Positions 7,228 to 13,214 of a stretch of 13,214 nucleotides of DNA are shown here, piece after piece. How positions within the stretch are numbered: the first letter of the stretch is position 1; the number at the start of each line of letters is the position of its first letter. The notes under the pieces were generated by a model. That model saw nothing but the letters and a program-made list of their open reading frames with translations. It searched no databases and was not told the origin of the DNA. The stretch spans positions 1 to 13,214 of the forward strand of contig JAHEEY010000079.1 in the NCBI GenBank assembly GCA_024640485.1, written 5' to 3'. The DNA is from Chloroflexota bacterium. Lineage in GTDB: Bacteria; Chloroflexota; Anaerolineae; Promineifilales; Promineifilaceae. The translations under genes were made by a program, and so were the position numbers.

Positions 7228-8274
7228 ATGATCAGATCAGCTAGCAAATTGTTTGTCATATTACTGTTTACGCTGTTGGCCGCGATGCTGCCGGCGTGTA
7301 CCGCAGAAGAGCAGCCTTCCGGCAGGATTGAGGTGGTGGTTCCCAAGGCTACCAAGGAAGCGGATACCCAACAGATCGAGGTAGATACCGATCTGCCGGC
7401 GATTATGGATGTGCTAAGCAATGATCCGGAGCTGGCGCTGTTCGTCAACGCCCTCTCTAGCTCTGGCACCTTGTCCATACTTGAAGGAGACGGCCCCTTT
7501 ACCGTGCTGGCGGTACCCAATCTGGCCTTCGCCAAATTGGCGATGCCTCTGAGCCAACTGGGGCCGGAGATCGTCCAGGGGATTGGGCGCCATCACATCA
7601 TCGAGGGCAGCTACAGCACCGCTGATATGGCTCAGCTGGGAAGCGCCAGAGCGATTAACGGCGAACGCATGGCCTTTACCTCAGACGGCACCATCGTTAA
7701 GGTCGATTATGCCGCCATCACCACGGCTGACATTGAAGCAACCAACGGCACAGTTCACATTGTCAACGCATTGCTGCTGCCCCCCGAGGTTGGCGCGGCT
7801 GAGAAGAGCATCTGGACGGTACTGCTGGAGGACGATCGTTTCGAGATTTTGGTGTCGCTGATCGCTTCGCGAGAAGCGATGTACGCGCTTCGCTTCAGCG
7901 ATCAGCCGGACGCATTCCTGGCGCCGACCGATGATGCTTTTGCCCAGCTTCCGCAAGGCATGTTGGACGATCTGCTGCTTGATGAGCACGCAGTCGAACT
8001 CTTGCTGGATTACCTGACATTAACCCCTGACGGCTGGCCTCAAGACAAAAATCTATTGTCTGCCGATATGCTGGAGATGGGTGAGGTGAAGACTGACGTC
8101 GGCAACACCGGCTACGGCTATGAAAAACTGCCGGTGAGCCGAGATAATGACGGGCAGCTGATGATCGGTACCGCCAATATTATCGAAGCGGATATCGCCG
8201 CCGCCAACGGCGCCGTTCATGTGATCGATGAGGTCCTGCTGCCAGAGGGGCTGCTGGAGGCTGCCGGCAATTAG
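7228..8274 (+). CDS. Lipoprotein with two fasciclin (FAS1) domains
   Basis: A 348-residue exported protein. MIRSASKLFVILLFTLLAAMLPAC is a lipoprotein-type signal: basic start, hydrophobic core, then a Cys at residue 24. LPAC has a Pro where Ala/Ser/Thr is usual, so lipidation is likely but not certain. A short linker is followed by FAS1 domain 1 (about 57-186; DGPFTVLAVPNLAF at 88-101, NGTVHIVNALLLPP at 173-186) and FAS1 domain 2 (about 195-340; DAFLAPTDDAFAQLP at 228-242, NGAVHVIDEVLLPEG at 327-341). FAS1 domains generally mediate adhesion or protein contacts at the cell surface; the partner is unknown. I prefer ATG 7228 to GTG 7222, because AGAGAAG just upstream is correctly spaced for the ATG and too close for the GTG. 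The stop overlaps that of the convergent M28 peptidase gene by 4 bases. Confidence 0.9.
   Translation: MIRSASKLFVILLFTLLAAMLPACTAEEQPSGRIEVVVPKATKEADTQQIEVDTDLPAIMDVLSNDPELALFVNALSSSGTLSILEGDGPFTVLAVPNLAFAKLAMPLSQLGPEIVQGIGRHHIIEGSYSTADMAQLGSARAINGERMAFTSDGTIVKVDYAAITTADIEATNGTVHIVNALLLPPEVGAAEKSIWTVLLEDDRFEILVSLIASREAMYALRFSDQPDAFLAPTDDAFAQLPQGMLDDLLLDEHAVELLLDYLTLTPDGWPQDKNLLSADMLEMGEVKTDVGNTGYGYEKLPVSRDNDGQLMIGTANIIEADIAAANGAVHVIDEVLLPEGLLEAAGN
7857..7906. repeat. Nested, mutually exclusive inverted repeats inside the FAS1 gene
   Basis: ATCGCTTC (7861-7868) pairs perfectly with GAAGCGAT (7873-7880) across a GCGA loop. The overlapping left arm GCTGATCGCT (7857-7866) pairs perfectly with AGCGATCAGC (7897-7906). 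The two hairpins share the left arm and so cannot form together. They lie between the two FAS1 domains and encode SLIASREAMYALRFSDQ. Coding constraint plus chance is a fair alternative explanation. Confidence 0.5.
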
Positions 8275-9623
8275 GGCCGTCTTGTGATAAGGGGTGACCG
8301 GACCAAAGGGGAGGCCGGCTGTTCCTGAATCAGTAGCGGCAGATAGGCCCTGAGCTGTGCCTTCAGCGCGAAATCCTGGACGGCAACGGCGCTGGCGGCG
8401 AGGGAGACCCCCGGCGCGCTGGCTGGGAAAAATCCATTGGCTGAAACGGTGATCGTGTAGCTGCCCGCCGGCAGCGTACTGCTGTAGGCTCCACTTGCAC
8501 TGGTAGAGGTTGTTGCGGTCAAGCCTGCGCCATCAGATATCTCAATCGCTGCTGCCGTCAACGGCTGCTCATCGGCGATGCTTCTAACCTGACCTTCCAC
8601 AGTTCCCAGCCCATCAGCCAGCAGGCAGTTTCCCATGTGGGCGAAAGCGGCCACGCCAGCTTTCACGAACTCCGTCATGAAGTCGATATCCATATTCTCC
8701 AGCCGGTCCTCGCTGGTATGGTAGTAGGGATTGAAGTCATCGTGATCCTCAATGGCCAATATCGCCGGATAGCTGTTGTCCCAGAAGGATTTGTTGTCGC
8801 TGCGGTCGCTCAACGGTACGTCGATGATCAACTCAGGCTGCAGGTTCAAGTTATAATTGTCCACCACATCGATCATCAGGGAGGCGATTTCCACCGATCC
8901 AGTCAGCCAGCTGCGGGCATGAAGATCGATGATTCGGCTGTCGTCAGAGTTGTACCCGATCATATCTAGATTGAGCACCCCGGCAATTTGCTCTCCCAGA
9001 TCGGCGGCATCGGCGGCGTAGGCGGCGCTTCCTTTCAATCCCTGCTCTTCCCCCGTCCACAGGCCAAACCGCAGTGTGCAGCCCCACTGGTAGCGGCTGA
9101 GCACATCTGCCGCCAACAGCACCGCAGCCGTGCCGCTGGCATTGTCATCGGCCCCAGGGGCCAGCAGCGCTGACGGCGCGCGGTCGCGGGTAGAAACGCT
9201 GTCCAGGTGGGCGGAAATGAGGTAGATCTGCTCCGGGTTTGATTGCCCGACTAGCTCGCCGATGACATTGGGGTAATTCTGATCTTCCCAAACATGGTAC
9301 TGAACGGAAAGACCGGCAGCCGACATCCGGCTGGCGACATATCGGACGGTCCTGGAAATCGATTCTCCGCTGAGAGTGTGGCGGCTGGAAATCGTGTACG
9401 GCTGTCCCAGTGACAAGATCGGCCATTCTCCACTGAGCAGCCCCACCTGCCGCACAACGTCTTCCTGGCTTATCTGGTCGATCATCCCCTGAATCGAATC
9501 GGCGGGAAGTGCTAGCAGTTCAGCCGATGACTCTTCCAGCGCGGCAGAAAACAGGTGAGCAGATTCGGCCAGCGCTGCCGCGAGAATCACGACGAGAAGC
9601 AGTACTCTTTGGGGGCGATTCAT
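8271..9623 (-). CDS. Secreted M28 family zinc metallopeptidase with C-terminal regulatory-like domain
   Basis: A 450-residue exported aminopeptidase-type enzyme. The N-terminus has a basic MNRPQR and a hydrophobic stretch (about 7-27), a signal peptide or anchor. The M28 catalytic domain (about 80-335) shows every expected two-zinc ligand: H139 in SAHLDS, bridging D159 in GADDNASG, general base E192 and ligand E193 in GEEQG, D220 in LNLDMIGY, and H302 in YYHTSED. A carboxypeptidase-regulatory-like beta domain follows (about 341-421: GTVEGQV...SGAYSSTLPAGSYTITVSANGFFP). The protein ends with AYLPLLIQ (426-433) and a 17-residue tail. Substrate preference cannot be read from the sequence. The ATG at 9623 is preceded by AGAGG at about 9 bases. 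It starts 31 bases after the stop of the membrane-protein gene on the same strand, so the two are probably an operon. Its stop overlaps the FAS1 gene's stop tail to tail. Confidence 0.93.
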   Translation of the reverse strand: MNRPQRVLLLVVILAAALAESAHLFSAALEESSAELLALPADSIQGMIDQISQEDVVRQVGLLSGEWPILSLGQPYTISSRHTLSGESISRTVRYVASRMSAAGLSVQYHVWEDQNYPNVIGELVGQSNPEQIYLISAHLDSVSTRDRAPSALLAPGADDNASGTAAVLLAADVLSRYQWGCTLRFGLWTGEEQGLKGSAAYAADAADLGEQIAGVLNLDMIGYNSDDSRIIDLHARSWLTGSVEIASLMIDVVDNYNLNLQPELIIDVPLSDRSDNKSFWDNSYPAILAIEDHDDFNPYYHTSEDRLENMDIDFMTEFVKAGVAAFAHMGNCLLADGLGTVEGQVRSIADEQPLTAAAIEISDGAGLTATTSTSASGAYSSTLPAGSYTITVSANGFFPASAPGVSLAASAVAVQDFALKAQLRAYLPLLIQEQPASPLVRSPLITRRP

Positions 9624-9654
9624 AGCCGTCTACCTCTTCTGGGCAGCCATCTAA

Positions 9655-10548
9655 TTAGGCAGCATCAAGCACTGTAAGGCCAGGCAGGGTCCCTTTGAAG
9701 TGAGGAAACAGTTCAAAGGCTTCCCACCTTAGCAGGCCTGCCGCCAGTTGATATAGCGCAAACAGTTCTAAAGCGAACGGCATATAGCCGCCGTAGCCCA
9801 ACAGAGGCATCTCGAACAGGTGCAGGAAGTCGACGAACGGTACCTGATAGAGCCATTTAGGGTACGAATAGAAGTTCCACATTTCCCAGAAGAATCCGCA
9901 CATCAAGCAGCCGAGCCACAGTGACAAGACCGGACGCCAATCGCCCAAGGCAGTGTGATACGCCAGCGAAGGGCGCCTCCGCCATACATTGAGGGGCTCC
10001 AGGATGAAGTAGACTGAGATCCACAGGAAGGGAAAGAAGTAGCGAGGCCACAACAGGAGCAGGGCCAGCATCAGCCAGCCAACTGTGAAGAAGCCCACAA
10101 GGGCCTTCTGGGTGGGGGCGATGGATGGGCCCTTTCCGATACCCTGAACCCATCGGAATGTGCCGAAAAGCTCCGCGCTGCTGAACACTGCCGGCATCAC
10201 CGTGGAGAAACTGAGGGAAGCCAGCAGGAAGTACTGCCCATGGGAGAACTGATCACGCGCCTGGTAGATCCAGTTCAGGGTACGCCAGTTGAGCAGTTCA
10301 AACAGCCACCATGCCGGAGCGGAGATGAGAAACAGGCCCAGATACCGTTTGGGTGCTCGAGTGAGCAGTGACTCGCCCTGGCGAAGCACGACCAAGCCGT
10401 CAACTGTCAGGCAGTATCCCAGCCACATGGGGAAGAAAGCCCAATGGGTGCGCAAGCCGGACAGCCCCCAGTTGATCCACCAGAAGCTGATCACCAGTAT
10501 CAGACCTACCCAACCATGAGCAGGCCACCTGCCAGTTGTTGATTTCAA
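9655..10548 (-). CDS. Tryptophan-rich multi-pass membrane protein, unknown function
   Basis: A 297-residue integral membrane protein that I cannot assign to a named family. About eight hydrophobic segments are visible: near 12-30, 36-55, 68-86, 103-125, 149-167, 169-186, 206-222 and 252-272. It is unusually rich in Trp, Phe and Tyr, with motifs at segment ends that look conserved: WWLFELLNWRTLNWIYQ (80-96), FFWEMWNFYSYPKWLY (219-234) and FEMPLLGYGGYMPFALE (245-261). Aromatic and acidic residues at the membrane edge suggest bound lipid or cofactor, which is inference only. Translation starts at TTG (10548): GGAG lies exactly 7 bases upstream (10556-10559), and no ATG or GTG occurs in frame before residue 41. 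The M28 peptidase gene follows after 31 bases. The 219-base gap before it is shared with the divergent lyase gene. Confidence 0.85.
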   Translation of the reverse strand: MKSTTGRWPAHGWVGLILVISFWWINWGLSGLRTHWAFFPMWLGYCLTVDGLVVLRQGESLLTRAPKRYLGLFLISAPAWWLFELLNWRTLNWIYQARDQFSHGQYFLLASLSFSTVMPAVFSSAELFGTFRWVQGIGKGPSIAPTQKALVGFFTVGWLMLALLLLWPRYFFPFLWISVYFILEPLNVWRRRPSLAYHTALGDWRPVLSLWLGCLMCGFFWEMWNFYSYPKWLYQVPFVDFLHLFEMPLLGYGGYMPFALELFALYQLAAGLLRWEAFELFPHFKGTLPGLTVLDAA

Positions 10549-10767
10549 TAGTAATCTCCAGCTGTAAAGCGCACAGCCAACTCACTCTTCAAGTCGGCTT
10601 TCATCACCGACTGCACTTATAGTCTACTTGTGCCCGCAACTCAGAGCAACCGGGTGGCAAAGATCTCCGTTTGAACTTCAGAGGTAGGGTATACTGACTG
10701 TTGCTTAGCTCGTATAATAAACAATAGATTGATCTGCCATCCATGCAGCTGGAGGAGGAAAGAACTG
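10549..10767. other. Divergent intergenic region with two small hairpins
   Basis: This is the longest gap in the window and separates the membrane-protein gene from the lyase gene. Besides the candidate promoter at 10713-10718, it holds a short inverted repeat AGTCGG (10592-10597) / CCGACT (10607-10612) and another, GCTGT (10561-10565) / ACAGC (10573-10577). Both would fall in the membrane-protein leader. No tRNA, small ORF with a good start, or riboswitch-like fold is apparent. Confidence 0.4.
10713..10718 (+). promoter_or_regulatory. Perfect -10 box upstream of the lyase gene
   Basis: TATAAT at 10713-10718 lies about 50 bases before the lyase ATG. No good -35 element is present at 16-18 bases upstream (TATACT is the best), and there is no extended -10 TG. 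It could therefore depend on an activator, or the match could be chance in this AT-richer stretch. Confidence 0.38.
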
Positions 10768-12228
10768 ATGCCCGAAGGTGCCATACGTCTTCCCAAGACG
10801 GGAACTGCTAAGGACCAGCTTTTGGCCCAGATGGAGGCCTGGCGTGAGGATGATTTGCGGTGGCGGGACGGCAAGGTGTTCAGCCTGGTGTTTTTCGCCG
10901 GCGACGAAGCCGCTGAACTGCTCAAAGAGGCGTACACGATGTTCTTCTCTGAGAACGGCCTCAACCCCACCGCTTTTCCCAGCTTGAAACGCTTTGAGAC
11001 TGAAGTTGTCGGCATGAGTGCCCAGCTGTTGGGCAGCAGCGGCGATGTGGTTGGCAACATGACCTCAGGCGGCACCGAGAGCTTGCTGATGGCGGTATTC
11101 ACCGCTCGGGAGTGGGCCCGGGCAGAAAAACCCCACATCAAAAGCCCGGAAATGGTTCTGCCCGTCACGGCACACCCCGCTTTCGAGAAAGCGGCCCATT
11201 ACTTCAACGTCAAACCGGTCCACGTGCCCGTCGCCAACGACTACCGCGCCGACGCGGCGGCGATGGAAGCGGCGATCACTCCAAACACTATCTTGCTGGT
11301 CGGTTCCGCGCCGGCGTACCCTCACGGTGTGGTCGATCCCATCGGTGAATTGGGGCGCATTGCCCTGGCGCACGGCATTTTGCTGCATGTGGATGCCTGC
11401 ATGGGCGGCTATATGCTGCCCTTTGTCCGCCGGCTGGGCTACCAGGTGCCCGACTTTGACTTCCAGGTAGCTGGGGTCACCTCCATTTCTGCCGACCTGC
11501 ACAAATATGGTTATGCTGCCAAAGGCGCCTCGGTCATCTTGTACAAAGACGCCGCGCTGCGCCGGCACCAGCTGTTCGCCTATGTTGATTGGCCCGGAGG
11601 GATATATGCCTCACCGACCATGGGCGGTACCCGTCCAGGCGGCGCCATCGCCGCTGCCTGGGCGATCATGAATTATCTGGGCGAAGAGGGGTACCTGAAG
11701 ATCGCCCAACGGGTGATGGACACGGCCAGCGCTATTCGCGTAGGCATCAGCGCCATCCAAGGGATTCATATCTTGGGGGAACCGGCGATGAGTTTGATGG
11801 CCATTGGATCTGACAGCCTGGATGTCTACGAGCTCGGTGATGAGATAAGTGCTCGCGGCTGGCATCTGGACCGGCAGCATTTTCCCCCAAGTCTGCACCT
11901 GACCATCAACTTCGCCCACGTTGACGGTGCGGACCAGTTCCTGGCGGATCTTGCCGAAGCTGTGGCTGCGGTGCGCAGGCCCAACCCCAGGCAGTTGGGC
12001 AGCCGGCTGATGCTGTCGGCGGCTCGCCTGTTGGTCAGGCTGCTGCCGGCGAAATGGGCCAGCCGTCTTACCGCCCGCGCCTCAGCCATGATGGGGCCGA
12101 AAGGGAGCGGCATGCCCAAGCACTCAGCGCCGATGTACGGCATGATCGGCACCTTGCCCAATCGGGGCGACTTGCAGGGGGTGGTGCTGGATCTGGTGGA
12201 AGGATTTACCGATCCTGGCAGCCGCTAA
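10768..12228 (+). CDS. Sphingosine-1-phosphate lyase-like PLP enzyme (group II decarboxylase family)
   Basis: A 486-residue PLP-dependent fold-type I enzyme. Its closest match by motif is sphingosine-1-phosphate lyase, which splits phosphorylated long-chain bases into a fatty aldehyde and phosphoethanolamine. Visible features: phosphate-binding SGGTES (100-105), HVDACMGG (207-214) with the PLP ring Asp209, GVTSISADLHKYGYAAKG (236-253) with Schiff-base Lys246, then DWPGGIYASPTMGGTRPGG (274-292) and a terminal PMYGMIGTLPNR (455-466). The HKYG(Y/F)A.KG and DW.GG.YASPT..G.RPGG strings are hallmark S1P-lyase features. Unlike eukaryotic enzymes it has no N-terminal membrane anchor, like bacterial S1P lyases. 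Residues 408-440 form a basic, hydrophobic stretch (LMLSAARLLVRLLPAKW) that could be an amphipathic helix. ATG 10768 follows GGAGGAGG (10751-10758) at 9 bases. The true substrate might instead be another amino acid or phospho-amino lipid. The Nudix gene follows after 30 bases. Confidence 0.9.
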   Translation: MPEGAIRLPKTGTAKDQLLAQMEAWREDDLRWRDGKVFSLVFFAGDEAAELLKEAYTMFFSENGLNPTAFPSLKRFETEVVGMSAQLLGSSGDVVGNMTSGGTESLLMAVFTAREWARAEKPHIKSPEMVLPVTAHPAFEKAAHYFNVKPVHVPVANDYRADAAAMEAAITPNTILLVGSAPAYPHGVVDPIGELGRIALAHGILLHVDACMGGYMLPFVRRLGYQVPDFDFQVAGVTSISADLHKYGYAAKGASVILYKDAALRRHQLFAYVDWPGGIYASPTMGGTRPGGAIAAAWAIMNYLGEEGYLKIAQRVMDTASAIRVGISAIQGIHILGEPAMSLMAIGSDSLDVYELGDEISARGWHLDRQHFPPSLHLTINFAHVDGADQFLADLAEAVAAVRRPNPRQLGSRLMLSAARLLVRLLPAKWASRLTARASAMMGPKGSGMPKHSAPMYGMIGTLPNRGDLQGVVLDLVEGFTDPGSR

Positions 12229-12243
12229 TGGATCGCTCTATGT

Positions 12244-12249
12244 AGGAGG
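12244..12249 (+). promoter_or_regulatory. Consensus ribosome binding site of the Nudix gene
   Basis: AGGAGG at 12244-12249, 9 bases before the ATG at 12259, is the strongest Shine-Dalgarno sequence in the window. It lies 16 bases after the lyase stop. It fixes the Nudix start and implies independent, efficient initiation on a shared message. Confidence 0.8.
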
Positions 12250-12258
12250 TGAATTGCG

Positions 12259-12750
12259 ATGAGCATTGGACGTTTCTTGGCTGGGGTAGGGGCATTGATC
12301 AAGGTTGACCAGAAGTATTTGCTGCTGCAGCGTTCGGACAAAAAGGATTTCGCTGCCGGTATGTGGGAATGTGTTACCGGACGCGTGGATCAGGGTGAGG
12401 CGTTTGACCAGGCGGTTCTGCGCGAGGTTCGGGAAGAGCTGGGAGTGGAAGCGCAGATAGAGTTTATCATCGGCACCACCCATTTCTACCGGGGCAAGCC
12501 AGATCCGGAGAACGAACTGCTCGGGGTTGTCTATGCCTGTTCTATCTCTGACGGCGAGGGTATCCGGCTGAGCGGGGAACATACTCAATGCCGCTGGCTT
12601 AACGTGGATGAGGCGATGGGGATCCTCTCTGACAGCGACCCAACCACACGCTGGATCCGCCGGCTGATCCAACGAGCGGAGCGAATGCGGGAGATGCTGC
12701 CGCAGCCGCTGCTGGACTACTATCGCCAGGTGGGATTCAGCCTAGACTGA
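12259..12750 (+). CDS. Nudix hydrolase
   Basis: A 163-residue soluble hydrolase of the Nudix superfamily, which cleaves nucleoside diphosphates linked to another moiety. The Nudix box is complete: G41, five residues, E47, seven residues, then REVREELGV (55-63), with E59 and E60 as the metal-binding glutamates. The rest of the fold is seen as the preceding strand (VGALIKVDQKYLLLQRS, 10-26), the WECVTG turn (36-41) and the later WLNVDEA (113-119). The C-terminal helix (128-152) is charged. The substrate cannot be deduced; the QRSDKKDFAAGMWECVTG stretch resembles general dNTP or sugar-nucleotide members. It lies 30 bases downstream of the lyase gene with a consensus ribosome binding site, so the two are probably cotranscribed. 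A functional link to long-chain-base breakdown is possible but unproven. The gene is convergent with the DUF11 protein gene, with a terminator between. Confidence 0.93.
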   Translation: MSIGRFLAGVGALIKVDQKYLLLQRSDKKDFAAGMWECVTGRVDQGEAFDQAVLREVREELGVEAQIEFIIGTTHFYRGKPDPENELLGVVYACSISDGEGIRLSGEHTQCRWLNVDEAMGILSDSDPTTRWIRRLIQRAERMREMLPQPLLDYYRQVGFSLD

Positions 12751-12774
12751 AACTGCTGGCAGCTGGTTGTCAAA

Positions 12775-12810
12775 CGAAAAACCCGGCAGACCTTAGGGAG
12801 ATCTGCCGGG
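12775..12810 (-). terminator. Intrinsic terminator for the DUF11-protein gene
   Basis: CCCGGCAGA (12782-12790) and TCTGCCGGG (12802-12810) form a perfect 9-base GC-rich stem around an 11-base loop. Read on the minus strand, the stem is followed directly by TTTTTCGTTTG, a standard U-tract, 28 bases past the stop codon at 12838. On the plus strand the downstream T content is poor (CTGAATTCCTGTT), so termination of the convergent lyase-Nudix transcript here would be less efficient. Confidence 0.88.
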
Positions 12811-12837
12811 CTGAATTCCTGTTCACCTGACCGGCAG

Positions 12838-13214
12838 CTACTGCCTGATGACCACCGGTAGGTAGACCTCTTTGGTGCCGCCATCGATTATCGTGATGAC
12901 CGGCAGCCCAACTGCCCAGACACCTTCCGCCGATGAGACCCGATAGTCATCATTGACCAGCTCCCTGCCGCTGCCGGCTGTGACCTGGAAGCGGAAGCTG
13001 CGTGTCTCGCCTGGGCCGATATTGGACAGCTGCCACTGCACCGCGCCGTCTACCACCTGCCCATCTGCGGTGGCGCTGTCGGTGATGTAGCTGCTGCCGC
13101 TGGGGATGGTGTCGGAAATGACCAGGTTGGTCGCCTGCTGTCCCAGATTGACCAGCTCTATCTCGTAGAGCAGCTTCTCTCCAGCGGTAACGCGTGCGGC
13201 CGCATGTTTGCTGA
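12838..13214 (-). CDS. DUF11-repeat exported protein, C-terminal fragment
   Basis: Only the last 124 codons are in the window; the frame is open to the right edge. They contain one complete DUF11-type (conserved repeat) beta-sandwich: AGEKLLYEIELVNLGQQATN, then VISDTIPSGSSYI, and later WQLSNIGPGETRSFRFQV. The alternation of 'VNxGxxxxxxVxxxDxxP' with a later 'xGPGExxxFxFxV' is typical of DUF11 repeats in large surface-exposed or secreted bacterial proteins, which usually carry several copies. The protein finishes with KEVYLPVVIRQ, a terminal hydrophobic motif like that of the M28 peptidase in this window. There is no LPxTG anchor. The signal peptide and any catalytic domain lie outside. A strong intrinsic terminator follows. 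Confidence 0.85.
   Translation of the reverse strand, partial: SKHAAARVTAGEKLLYEIELVNLGQQATNLVISDTIPSGSSYITDSATADGQVVDGAVQWQLSNIGPGETRSFRFQVTAGSGRELVNDDYRVSSAEGVWAVGLPVITIIDGGTKEVYLPVVIRQ

Noticed and set aside
10641..11168. A minus-strand frame covering the lyase promoter region and the first third of the lyase gene.
   Set aside because: It overlaps a confidently identified gene with a strong ribosome binding site and has no family resemblance. It would also cover the likely lyase promoter.
11065..11568. A 167-codon minus-strand frame inside the lyase gene.
   Set aside because: It is a complement of conserved lyase codons, rich in Arg/His/Gln as expected for an antisense shadow, with no supporting start signal.
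1..13214. Search for a defence system, prophage, integrase, transposase, CRISPR array or tRNA.
   Set aside because: All long frames are accounted for by housekeeping, envelope or lipid-related families. There are no spaced repeat arrays and no tRNA-like cloverleaf in any intergenic gap.

Overview
This window looks like chromosomal DNA from a moderately GC-rich free-living bacterium, most likely a member of the Chloroflexota (Anaerolineae/Caldilineae type). That assignment is an inference. It rests on the mix of families (a UbiA prenyltransferase of the archaeal-lipid-like type, a DUF711 protein, a FAS1 lipoprotein, a sphingosine-1-phosphate-lyase-like enzyme). It also rests on two unrelated exported proteins that carry a Tyr-Leu-Pro-(Leu/Val) motif near the C-terminus, which I associate from memory with secreted proteins of this phylum. 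No tRNA, rRNA, CRISPR array, integrase, transposase or phage gene is visible, and no gap between genes exceeds about 220 bases.

Layout: (1) 1-2322, minus strand: a DUF711-family protein followed by an ABC-F translation factor of the Uup/YfmR type that runs off the left edge. (2) 2436-3035, plus strand: an unrecognised four/five-cysteine protein with an AT-rich, charged, probably disordered N-terminal third. (3) 3114-3884, minus: a TrmH/SpoU-type RNA 2'-O-methyltransferase, divergent from (4) 4020-4853, plus: a UbiA prenyltransferase. (5) 4863-7079, minus: polyphosphate kinase Ppk1, carrying a perfect 15+15-base palindrome in the codons for its tail and a strong hairpin in its leader. (6) 7228-8274, plus: a lipoprotein with two fasciclin domains. 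(7) 8271-10548, minus: a probable two-gene operon of a multi-pass, tryptophan-rich membrane protein and a secreted M28 metallopeptidase. (8) 10768-12750, plus: a probable two-gene operon of a sphingosine-1-phosphate lyase homologue and a Nudix hydrolase. (9) 12838-13214, minus: the C-terminal end of a DUF11-repeat surface protein, closed by a clear intrinsic terminator.

Functionally this is a mixed housekeeping and envelope neighbourhood: ribosome rescue and RNA modification, polyphosphate synthesis, prenyl-lipid and long-chain-base metabolism, and several exported proteins. I see no convincing defence or mobile system. The points most worth a second look are the palindrome inside ppk, the ppk leader hairpin, the compositionally chimeric cysteine protein with an overlapping 40-codon frame, the lyase-Nudix pair, and the shared C-terminal motif of the exported proteins.
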